A stretch of 64,000 nt of DNA from Pantoea sp. 18069 (GTDB lineage Bacteria > Pseudomonadota > Gammaproteobacteria > Burkholderiales > Burkholderiaceae_C), in assembly GCF_902706035.1 (NCBI RefSeq), contig NZ_CACSJA010000004.1:62001-126000 (forward strand), given 5' to 3'. Position 1 is the first letter of the stretch, and each line of letters opens with the position of its first letter. The position numbers were made by a program, and so were the translations under genes. A model generated the notes under the pieces. That model was not told where the DNA came from and did no database searches. It saw nothing but the letters and a program-made list of their open reading frames with translations. This document shows, piece after piece, positions 50,512 through 58,209 of the stretch.

Positions 50512-51501
50512 TCAGTCTGCATACGCACCTGCGGCCTTGATGACTTTGCCCCAGGTTTCGATTTCGGATTGCACGAACTTCTTGTGGCCTTCGGGCGAGG
50601 TGCGCGCGTCGGATGCGATCACGGCGCCCAGCTGTTCTTCCTTCTTGATGAACTCGGGTTCTTTCAGCGCCAGGCGCATCGCTTCGTTGATCTTCTTGGT
50701 CACGGCGGCGGGCGTGCCCTTGGGCGCGTACAGGCCGTGCCAGACCGTGACCTGGAAGTTCTTCAGGCCGCTTTCGTCCAGCGTGGGCAAATCCTTGAGC
50801 GCCGGCGTGGTCAGGCGCTTGGGCGTGGTCACGCCATAGGCCTTGACCTTCTTGCCTTCGATCTGGGCCGTGGTGTTGGTGGTCTGGTCGCACAGCAGGT
50901 CGACCTGGTTGCCCATCAGGTCGGCAATCGCGGGGGCCGCACCCTTGTAGGGCACGGGCGTCATTTCGACTTTCAGCGTCGACTGCAGCATCAGGCCGCA
51001 GAGGTGGGAGGCCGAGCCTACGCCGGCGTTCGCCAGGTTGACCTTGCCCTGGTTCTGACCGATCCAGGTGATCAGGTCCTTGTAGTTGTCGGCGGGCAGC
51101 GTGGGCTTGCCGATCAGCGTCATGGGCACATCGTTGATGATGCCCAGGTATTCGAAGTCATTGACGACGTTGAACGACAGCTTGCGGTAGAGCGTGGGCA
51201 CGGTGGCCATGCCGATGTGGTTGAGCAGCAGCGTGTAGCCGTCAGGGGTGGCGCGCGCCACCTTGGCGATGCCGATGGCACTGCCGGCACCGGCCGCATT
51301 GTCGATCACGATCGTCGCATTGTTCAGGTGCTTGCGCATGGACTCGGCCAGATCGCGGGCCACGCGGTCGGTCGGGCCGCCCGCAGTGAATGGCACCACA
51401 ATGGTGATGCTCTTGCCTGCGGTGGGGTAGTCCTGCGCTTGAACTCCGGTGGCGGCGACGGCGGCCAAGGCGATGGTCGCCAGCTTGAACAACTTCTGCA
51501 T
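50512..51501 (-). CDS. Bug-family substrate-binding protein
   Basis: 329-aa periplasmic protein. Sec-type signal (KLFKLATIALAAVAATGVQA-QDYPT), unlike the Tat-type signals of the other three Bug proteins here. Bug signatures: IVVPFTAGGPTDRVARDLA, ATPDGYTLLL, AGVGSASHLCGLML and VPYKGAAPAIADLMG. It lies below the PaaK-like ligase on the same strand but is separated by 119 bp, so possibly its own unit. The region to its right (50283-50511) has only the terminator and a GC-rich strip. Confidence 0.92.
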   Translation of the reverse strand: MQKLFKLATIALAAVAATGVQAQDYPTAGKSITIVVPFTAGGPTDRVARDLAESMRKHLNNATIVIDNAAGAGSAIGIAKVARATPDGYTLLLNHIGMATVPTLYRKLSFNVVNDFEYLGIINDVPMTLIGKPTLPADNYKDLITWIGQNQGKVNLANAGVGSASHLCGLMLQSTLKVEMTPVPYKGAAPAIADLMGNQVDLLCDQTTNTTAQIEGKKVKAYGVTTPKRLTTPALKDLPTLDESGLKNFQVTVWHGLYAPKGTPAAVTKKINEAMRLALKEPEFIKKEEQLGAVIASDARTSPEGHKKFVQSEIETWGKVIKAAGAYAD

Positions 51502-51620
51502 GAATAGGCTCCTTAGGGACGTTCATGATAAGAACGATTGTTGGAATCGCTCCTACAGAAAAATAAGTGTTTTCCCTGAAAACAGACAAGAAAAATGGGT
51601 CTGAATTGATCCAGATCGTC

Positions 51621-52868
51621 CTAGCGATAGCTGCGCGCGTCTTCGATCACCACGCCGTCGTTGGGCAACTGGCCCGGCGCCAGCGGCCGCACATCGCAGC
51701 GCAGCTTGGTCAGGTCGCGCACGCATGCCTCAATTTGGTGCAGCAGCGCGGGGTCGGTCTCAGGCATCTCTACCAGCAGTTCCATCGAATCGTTGGCCAT
51801 TTCGCCGCGCACCACCAGGCGCGCGCGCAGCACTTGGGCGAAGCGCTGCACGACCTGGTTGACCTGGGCCGGGTGCACGAACATGCCGCGCACCTTGGTG
51901 GTCTGGTCGGCGCGTCCCATCCAGCCGCGGATGCGGGTGTTGGTGCGGCCCGTGGGGCAGTTGCCGGGCAGCACGGCCGACAGGTCGCCGGTGCCGAAGC
52001 GCACCAGCGGGTAGCCGGTGTTGAGCGTGGTCACGACCAGTTCGCCGACTTCGCCATCGGGCACGGGATCGTTCGTTCCCGGGCGCACGATTTCGACGAT
52101 CACGTTTTCATCGACCACCAGGCCTTCGCGTGCCGACGTTTCATAGGCGATCAATCCCAGGTCGGCCGTTGCATAGCACTGGTAGCCGGCGACGCCGCGT
52201 TCGGCCAGCCAGTCGCGCAGCGACGGCGGGAAGGCTTCGCCCGAGACCAGCGCCTTGTGCAGGCTGGGCAACGGCTGGCCCAGGCTTTGCGCCTTTTCGA
52301 TCAGGATGCGCAGAAAGCTCGGCGTGCCGATATAGCCCGCGGGCAGCAGCTCGGCGATGGCCTGCACCTGCTGCTCGGTCTGGCCCGTGCCCGCGGCAAA
52401 CACCGTGCAGCCCAGCGCCTGGGCGCCGGTTTCCATCATCGCGCCCGCGGGCACGAAGTGGTAGCTGAAGCTGTTGTGCACCAGCTCGCCGGGGCGAAAG
52501 CCCGCGGCGTGGATGGCGCGCGCCATGCGCCAGTAGTCGCGCCCGCAGCCTTCGGGCTCGTAGATGCCGCCGGGGCTGGAGAACACGCGCGGCATCTGGG
52601 CGCCGAACGCCAGCGCGCTGAAGCCGCCGAACGGGTTGTCGGCGCGCTGCGCGATCTGGCGCGCGAGCAGCTCTGATTTGCGCGTCACGGGCAGGCGGGC
52701 CAGCGCGGCGCGCGATGTCACGGCAGCGGGGTCTATGCCGGCGAGGATCTCGGCAAATGCGGGCGATGCTTGCTGCGCATGCGCGATCTGGCGCGGCAGC
52801 GCCGCCATCAAGGCCTGTTCGCGTTCCTGCGGGGAGCGCGATTCAAGCGCGTCGTAATGATCAGTCAT
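51621..52868 (-). CDS. Phenylacetate-CoA ligase (PaaK)-like AMP-binding protein
   Basis: 415-aa adenylate-forming enzyme of the PaaK branch. Visible features are FSSPGGIYEPEGC near residue 84, the YQCYATADLGLIAYE region, GELVVTTLNTGYPLVRFGTGDLSAV, and the mobile C-terminal domain RIRGWMGRADQTTKVRG. It should activate an aromatic or other carboxylic acid to its CoA thioester. Position after the Liv transporter genes, with a long-chain CoA ligase at the other end, suggests uptake and activation of such acids. Confidence 0.85.
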   Translation of the reverse strand: MTDHYDALESRSPQEREQALMAALPRQIAHAQQASPAFAEILAGIDPAAVTSRAALARLPVTRKSELLARQIAQRADNPFGGFSALAFGAQMPRVFSSPGGIYEPEGCGRDYWRMARAIHAAGFRPGELVHNSFSYHFVPAGAMMETGAQALGCTVFAAGTGQTEQQVQAIAELLPAGYIGTPSFLRILIEKAQSLGQPLPSLHKALVSGEAFPPSLRDWLAERGVAGYQCYATADLGLIAYETSAREGLVVDENVIVEIVRPGTNDPVPDGEVGELVVTTLNTGYPLVRFGTGDLSAVLPGNCPTGRTNTRIRGWMGRADQTTKVRGMFVHPAQVNQVVQRFAQVLRARLVVRGEMANDSMELLVEMPETDPALLHQIEACVRDLTKLRCDVRPLAPGQLPNDGVVIEDARSYR

Positions 52869-52933
52869 GGAGGGGTTCCTGGGGCGGGTTCACTTGTGGT
52901 GGCCGGCCCTTCGATCCTTCGGCGGGCTCAGGA

Positions 52934-53017
52934 CTCAGGGCGAACGGTGTGGGAGCGCTCAGGGCGAACGGCCGGGAATGTTCAGGGCGAACAATTGGGC
53001 GCGCTCAGGGCGAACGG
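52934..53017. repeat. Tandem intergenic repeat, four copies of CTCAGGGCGAACGG
   Basis: Four copies of a 14-bp core (52934-52947, 52958-52971, 52981-52994 degenerate, 53004-53017), spaced 23-24 bp apart, between the PaaK-like ligase and livF. Same family as the repeats at 11944-12147. The flanking CTTCGATCCTTCGGCGGGCTCAGG (in part 52911-52931) resembles the other half of the palindrome. No coding potential. Confidence 0.8.
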
Positions 53018-53039
53018 TGTGGAAAGGCGCGGGCGCGGT

Positions 53040-53888
53040 TCAGGCCAGCCAGCGCTTGCGCCGCTTGTAGCTCTTGACGTCCTTGAAGCTCTTGCGTTCG
53101 CCGCCGCCCATGCCCAGGTAGAACTCCTTGACGTCCTCGTTGTTCGCGAGTTCGGTGGCCGGGCCGTCCATCACGATGCGGCCGCTTTCCATGATGTAGC
53201 CGTAGTCCGAATAGCGCAGCGCCATGCTGGTGTTCTGTTCGGCGAGCAGGAAGGTGACTTGCTCGCGCGAGTTCAGGTCCTTGACGATGTTGAACACTTC
53301 TTCGACGATCTGCGGCGCCAGGCCCATCGAAGGCTCGTCGAGCAGCACCATGCGCGGGTTGCTCATCAGCGCGCGGCCGATGGCGCACATCTGCTGCTCG
53401 CCGCCCGAGGTGTAGGCGGCTTGCGAATGGCGCCTGGTTTTCAGGCGCGGGAAATAGTTGTAGACCTTCTCGAGGTTGGCGGCGATCTCGCCCTTGTCGC
53501 TGCGCGTGTAGGCGCCAGTGAGCAGGTTCTCCTCGATGCTCAGGTGGGCAAAGCAGTGCCGGCCTTCCATCACCTGCACCACGCCGCGGCGCACCAGGTC
53601 CGAGGGCGTGAGGTGGGCGATCTGCTCGCCTTCGAGCGCGATATTGCCCTTGGTGACTTCTCCGCGCTCGCCCTTGAGCAGGTTGGAGATGGCGCGCAGC
53701 GTGGTGGTCTTGCCCGCGCCGTTGCCGCCGAGCAGCGCGACGATGCTCTGGCGCGGCACCTGCAGCGACACGCCCTTGAGCACCAGGATCACATGGTTGT
53801 AGATGACCTCGATGCCGTTGACCACGAGCAGTGGCTCGGCGGTGGCCGGGGCAGGGGATCCGGGCGTGGGGGCAGTAGTTTCAGACAT
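53040..53888 (-). CDS. livF: Branched-chain/aromatic acid ABC transporter ATP-binding protein (LivF)
   Basis: 282-aa ABC ATPase. Walker A GGNGAGKTT, signature SGGEQQMCAIGRAL, Walker B MVLLDEPSMGL, and the LivF-type MEGRHCFAHLSIEENLLTG. The long C-terminus ends KSYKRRKRWLA. I chose the start MSETTAPTPG. It pairs with LivG as the ATPase dimer for the LivHM permease, with 84 bp between it and the binding-protein gene. Confidence 0.92.
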   Translation of the reverse strand: MSETTAPTPGSPAPATAEPLLVVNGIEVIYNHVILVLKGVSLQVPRQSIVALLGGNGAGKTTTLRAISNLLKGERGEVTKGNIALEGEQIAHLTPSDLVRRGVVQVMEGRHCFAHLSIEENLLTGAYTRSDKGEIAANLEKVYNYFPRLKTRRHSQAAYTSGGEQQMCAIGRALMSNPRMVLLDEPSMGLAPQIVEEVFNIVKDLNSREQVTFLLAEQNTSMALRYSDYGYIMESGRIVMDGPATELANNEDVKEFYLGMGGGERKSFKDVKSYKRRKRWLA

Positions 53889-53972
53889 GGGAACAGCCTC
53901 GCGGGGGAAATCGAAAAAAGTGCGTTCGCGCCGGCCAGGCACCGTTCGGGGCCTGGCCGGCGCGCAGCGGCA

Positions 53973-55286
53973 TCAGTTGCAGCTGCGGGGGGTGACGTTC
54001 TTTTCCTTGGCGTACTTGTCGGCGTACTCCTTGACCAGTGGATCGACCATGGACTTGTCGGCCTGGTACCAGTCGGAGACCACGGTCCACTTGGCTCCGT
54101 CCCATTGCGCGATGCGCGACCAGTCGGTGCCAAGGTGGTTGGTGCAGCTGGTCTGGATCGGGCGCAGGATCTTGCCGAAGCCCAGCGCGTTGAGCTTTTC
54201 CTGCGTCAGGTTCAGGTTTTCCAGGCCCCAGCGCACCTGCTCGGGCGACATGACCTTGCCCTTGCCGTACTTCTCCTGCGCGGTGCGAATCGCCTCGACC
54301 TGCAGCATGGAGATCACCATGCCGCGGGTATGGGCCATCGCGCCGACGCTGCTCGCGTTCGATGCCGTGCCCTGGCCCTTGTCGTAGATCGCGCTCTTGA
54401 CTTCGTCATGCACCTTGTCGCGCTCGGCCGTGTTGTGGATGGTCACGGTGTTGTAGCCCTTGGCGCCGGCACCGATGTCCTTGACGTCGTGGTCCGAACC
54501 CGCCCACCAGATCGAGTAGATCTTGTCGCGTGCAAAGTTGGTCGCCTGGGCTTCGCGGATGGCCGTGGGCGTCATCACGCCGGCCGACCACAGCAGCACA
54601 TAGTCGGGGCGCTGCTGGCGCACCTGCAGCCAGGTCGATTTCTGTTCGACGCCAGGCGCGGTCACGGGCAGCAGCAGCAGATCGAAGCCTTCCTTGGCGG
54701 CGCGCTTTTGCAGCAGCGGAATCGGTTCCTTGCCGTACGGCGAGTCGTGGTAGACCAGCGCGATCTTCTTGCCCTTGAGGCTGCCCTTTTCCTTCTTCAG
54801 GATGTCCTGGATGATGGAGTCGGCCGCAGTCCAGTAGTTGCCCAGCAGCGGGAAGTTCCATTCGAACACCGAGCCGTTGGCCGATTGCGACAGCCCGTAG
54901 CCCATGGTGATGATCGCGCGCTTGTCGCCCGGCGCCTTGTCGCTGACGGCAAACGTGATGCCGGTCGACTGCGGGTCGAACCCCGAGGCGCCGCTGCCCT
55001 TGTTCTTCAGGCGCTCGTAGCATTCGACGCCCTTGGCGGTGTCGTAGGCGGTTTCGCATTCCTCGTAGGCGATCTTGACGCCGTTGACGCCGCCCTGGGC
55101 GTTGACCAGCTTGAGGTAGTCCTGCTTGCCGTCGGCCCATGGAATGCCCAGGGGCGCGAACTGGCCGGTGCGATAGACCAGCAACGGCACGAATTGATCC
55201 TGGGCCATGGCGCCGGGGGCCGCGACCAGCGCCCCGAATCCCAGGGCAGCGGTGGCGGCGGCGAGCGCAGCTTTCTTGAACATCAT
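53973..55286 (-). CDS. ABC transporter substrate-binding protein (LivK / HbaE type)
   Basis: 437-aa periplasmic binding protein. Signal peptide MFKKAALAAATAALGFGALVAAPGAMA. The Peripla_BP_6 fold is seen in YEECETAYDTAKGVECYERL, GYGLSQSANGSVFEWNF and KKIALVYHDSPYGKEPIP. AGGAGA ribosome site 7 bp before the ATG at 55286. Members of this sub-group sit next to CoA-ligase genes and take up aromatic or dicarboxylic acids more often than amino acids; the substrate here is inferred from context. Confidence 0.9.
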   Translation of the reverse strand: MMFKKAALAAATAALGFGALVAAPGAMAQDQFVPLLVYRTGQFAPLGIPWADGKQDYLKLVNAQGGVNGVKIAYEECETAYDTAKGVECYERLKNKGSGASGFDPQSTGITFAVSDKAPGDKRAIITMGYGLSQSANGSVFEWNFPLLGNYWTAADSIIQDILKKEKGSLKGKKIALVYHDSPYGKEPIPLLQKRAAKEGFDLLLLPVTAPGVEQKSTWLQVRQQRPDYVLLWSAGVMTPTAIREAQATNFARDKIYSIWWAGSDHDVKDIGAGAKGYNTVTIHNTAERDKVHDEVKSAIYDKGQGTASNASSVGAMAHTRGMVISMLQVEAIRTAQEKYGKGKVMSPEQVRWGLENLNLTQEKLNALGFGKILRPIQTSCTNHLGTDWSRIAQWDGAKWTVVSDWYQADKSMVDPLVKEYADKYAKEKNVTPRSCN

Positions 55287-55371
55287 GATTTGTCTCCTGT
55301 AGAAGGTAAGGACCGGGGTCACGAAAGGGCAGCGGACACTTCGGACGAGTGCTTCACGCCCTGGCAACGGC

Positions 55372-56436
55372 TCAGTGGGGGAAAGGCCAGAGCCGCAGTT
55401 TCTGCTTGGCGGTGGACCACAGCCTGGCCAGGCCGTGGGGTTCGACGATCAGGAAAAAGACGATCAGCGCGCCAAAGATCATGTGCTCGAGGTAGGTCGC
55501 GGTGGCCGTCGACAGCGGCAGCCCCAGCCAGTGCGGCACATGGGTCAGCACCAGGGGCAGCAGCACGAAGAACGCCGCGCCGAACAGGCTGCCCATGATC
55601 GAGCCCAGGCCGCCGATGATGATCATGAACAGCAGCTGGAACGAGCGGTCGAGGCTGAACGCTGCCGGCTCCCAGGCGCCCAGGTGCACGAAGCCCCACA
55701 GCGCGCCGGCGATGCCGACGATGAAGGAGCTCACGGCGAACGCGCTGAGCTTGGCGTAGACCGGGCGGATGCCGATCACCGAAGCCGCGACGTCCATGTC
55801 GCGCATGGCCATCCAGTTGCGGCCCGTGGCGCTGCGCACCAGGTTCTTGGCCAGCAGGCCGAGCACGCACAGCAGGCCCAGGCACAGTAGGTATTTCTCG
55901 GCCGGCGTGTCGATGACCCAGCCGGCGATCGACAGCTGGCCGGCGCTGACCGAGCCCGACGACGAGTTGTTGGTCACCCAGGGCGCACGGCTTGCGAGCC
56001 AGTCCATGAAGAACTGCGCGGCCAGCGTCGCCACGGCCAGGTACAGGCCGCGGATGCGCAGGCTGGGCAGGCCGAAGATCACGCCGAACAGCATGGCGCA
56101 CATGCCACCGCCGAGCAGCGACAGCAGCAGCGGCATGCCTTCGACGCGCACCTGCAGGTTGTAGGCCGCGTAGGCGCCGACGGCCATGAAGGCGCCCGTG
56201 CCCAGCGAGATCTGGCCGCAGTAGCCGACGAGGATGTTGAGCCCCATCGCGGCCAGCGCCATGATGAGGAACGGGATCAGCACCGCCTGGAAGGTGTAGT
56301 CGCTGACGCTCATCGGCACGATCACGAAGGCCAGCACCAGGATGGCGAGGATGGCGATGCGGTCCTGCGCGATCGGGAAGATCTGCTGGTCGGCCGCGTA
56401 AGTGGTCTTGAACTGGCCGTTTTCACGATAAAACAT
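55372..56436 (-). CDS. livM: Branched-chain-type ABC permease LivM
   Basis: 354-aa inner-membrane permease with about ten hydrophobic segments. Conserved LivM elements are AMGLNILVGYCGQISLGTGAFMAVGAY in part, GLPSLRIRGLYLAVATLAAQF, GRNWMAMRDMDVAASVIGI, and IIGGLGSIMGSLFGAAFFVLLP. Separated from livH by 21 bp. N-terminus MFYRENGQFKTTY is typical of the ligase-linked subgroup. Confidence 0.94.
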   Translation of the reverse strand: MFYRENGQFKTTYAADQQIFPIAQDRIAILAILVLAFVIVPMSVSDYTFQAVLIPFLIMALAAMGLNILVGYCGQISLGTGAFMAVGAYAAYNLQVRVEGMPLLLSLLGGGMCAMLFGVIFGLPSLRIRGLYLAVATLAAQFFMDWLASRAPWVTNNSSSGSVSAGQLSIAGWVIDTPAEKYLLCLGLLCVLGLLAKNLVRSATGRNWMAMRDMDVAASVIGIRPVYAKLSAFAVSSFIVGIAGALWGFVHLGAWEPAAFSLDRSFQLLFMIIIGGLGSIMGSLFGAAFFVLLPLVLTHVPHWLGLPLSTATATYLEHMIFGALIVFFLIVEPHGLARLWSTAKQKLRLWPFPH

Positions 56437-56457
56437 GGGGAACTCCTGAAACGGTCG

Positions 56458-57387
56458 TCAAACGCGGTCGATGATCTTGTCGCCAAACAGGCCCTGAGGG
56501 CGCACCAGCAGGAAAGCCAGTGCCAGGCCGTAGGCAAACCAGGTTTCGATGCCGCCGCCGACCATGGGACCGATATAGACCTCGGAGAGCTTCTCGCCTA
56601 CGCCGATGATCAGGCCGCCGACGATGGCACCGGGAATCGAGGTCAGGCCGCCGAGAATCACCACCGGCAAGGCCTTGAGCGCGACCAGCGACAGCGAGAA
56701 CTGCACGCCGAGCTTGGAGCCCCAGATGATGCCGACCACCAGCGCCACGCCGCCGGCCACCGACCAGACGATGACCCAGATGCGCGACAGCGGAATGCCG
56801 ATCGATTGCGCCGCCTGGTGGTCGTCGGCGACCGCGCGCAGTGCGCGGCCGGTCTTGGTCTTCTGGAAGAACACTGCCAGGCTCAGCACCAGCAGCGCGG
56901 CGATGCCGGCCGAATAGAGGTCTTCCTGGCTCAGCAGCAGGCCGCCTTCGAACAGGTTGGGCAGGATGAAGATCGGGTCCTTGGGCATGCCCACGTCGAT
57001 GCTGTAGACGGCGCTGCCGAACAGCATAGGGCCCAGGCCGTCGAGCAGGTAGGCAATGCCCAGCGTGGCCATCAGCAGCGTGATCGGCTCCTGGTTGACC
57101 AGGTGGCGCAGCGCGAGGCGCTCGATCAGCCAGGCCACGACCACCATCAGCGCCAGCGCGACGACGATGGCCAGCAGATTGCCCAGCATGCCCGGCGCAA
57201 TGCCCAGCCACTGGGGAATCCATTCGGAAAAGCGCGCCATCGCCAGTGCCGAGAACAGCACCATCGCGCCTTGCGCGAAGTTGAACACGCCAGAGGCCTT
57301 GAAGATCAGCACGAAGCCCAGCGCGACGAGCGCGTAGAGCATGCCGACCATCAGGCCGCCAAAAAGGGTTTCGAGAAAGAATGCCAT
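56458..57387 (-). CDS. livH: Branched-chain-type ABC permease LivH
   Basis: 309-aa inner-membrane permease. Start MAFFLETLFGGLMVGMLYALVALGF, then FKASGVFNFAQGAMV, GRALRAVADDHQAAQSIGI, and ILGGLTSIPGAIVGGLIIG near the C-terminus, all LivH hallmarks. 18 bp after the livG stop, so cotranscribed. Forms the channel with LivM. Confidence 0.94.
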   Translation of the reverse strand: MAFFLETLFGGLMVGMLYALVALGFVLIFKASGVFNFAQGAMVLFSALAMARFSEWIPQWLGIAPGMLGNLLAIVVALALMVVVAWLIERLALRHLVNQEPITLLMATLGIAYLLDGLGPMLFGSAVYSIDVGMPKDPIFILPNLFEGGLLLSQEDLYSAGIAALLVLSLAVFFQKTKTGRALRAVADDHQAAQSIGIPLSRIWVIVWSVAGGVALVVGIIWGSKLGVQFSLSLVALKALPVVILGGLTSIPGAIVGGLIIGVGEKLSEVYIGPMVGGGIETWFAYGLALAFLLVRPQGLFGDKIIDRV

Positions 57388-57405
57388 GGGGCTCTCCTGT
57401 GCGCT

Positions 57406-58191
57406 TTAGTGCGAGTTGCCCAGATAGGCGCGGATGACGTCGGGGTTGTTGCGAACGGCGAGCGGCTCGCCGTCGCCTATCTTCTTGCCGTAGTCGAGCA
57501 CGACCACGCGGTCGGAGATGTCCATCACCACGCCCATGTCGTGCTCGATCAGCACGATGGTCGCGCCGTACTCGTCGTTGACGTCGAGGATGAAGCGGCA
57601 CATGTCCTGCTTTTCCTCGACGTTCATGCCGGCCATGGGCTCGTCGAGCAGCAGCACCTGCGGCTCCATGGCCAGCGCCCGGCCCAGGTCGACGCGCTTT
57701 TGCAGGCCGTAGGGCAGCTGGCCCACGGGCGTCTTGCGGTAGGCCTGGATTTCGAGGAAGTCGATGATGTGCTCGACGAACTCGCGGTGCCTGGCCTCTT
57801 CGCGCGCGGCCGGCCCGATGTGCAGCGCCTGCATCAGCAGATTGCTTTTGATCTTCAGGTTGCGGCCGGTCATGATGTTGTCGATCACGCTCATGCCCTT
57901 GAACAGCGCCAGGTTCTGGAACGTGCGCGCCACGCCCATTTCGGCGACCTGGCGGCTGTTCATGTGCGAGAAGGTCTTGCCGCGGAAGGTGATGCTGCCT
58001 TCGGACGGCGTGTAGACGCCGTTGATGCAGTTGAGCATCGAGCTCTTGCCCGCGCCGTTCGGTCCGATGATCGCGCGAATCTCGTGCTCGCGCACATCGA
58101 ACGAAATGTCGGTCAGCGCCTTGACGCCGCCGAAGCGCAGGCTGAGGTTGTTGATGTCGAGGATGACATCGCCTATGGGTTGGGTGCGCAT
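57406..58191 (-). CDS. livG: Branched-chain-type ABC ATP-binding protein LivG
   Basis: 261-aa ABC ATPase. Walker A GPNGAGKSS, Walker B VLLLDEPMAGM, signature region QLPYGLQKRVDLGRALAM (the LSGGQ is replaced by LPYGL, which is common in LivG), and the switch His in VLIEHDMGVVMDISDRVVVLD. The C-terminal extension VIRAYLG marks it as LivG. Starts 18 bp after the acyl-CoA synthetase stop. Confidence 0.94.
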   Translation of the reverse strand: MRTQPIGDVILDINNLSLRFGGVKALTDISFDVREHEIRAIIGPNGAGKSSMLNCINGVYTPSEGSITFRGKTFSHMNSRQVAEMGVARTFQNLALFKGMSVIDNIMTGRNLKIKSNLLMQALHIGPAAREEARHREFVEHIIDFLEIQAYRKTPVGQLPYGLQKRVDLGRALAMEPQVLLLDEPMAGMNVEEKQDMCRFILDVNDEYGATIVLIEHDMGVVMDISDRVVVLDYGKKIGDGEPLAVRNNPDVIRAYLGNSH

Positions 58192-58209
58192 GCGGTTCCT
58201 TGGGCGGCG

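Noticed and set aside
52934-53017. CRISPR array suggested by four regularly spaced repeats
   Set aside because: The 14-bp core with 9-10-bp intervals is too short for CRISPR repeat-spacer units, and no cas genes are present. It belongs to an intergenic repeat family also found near 12000.
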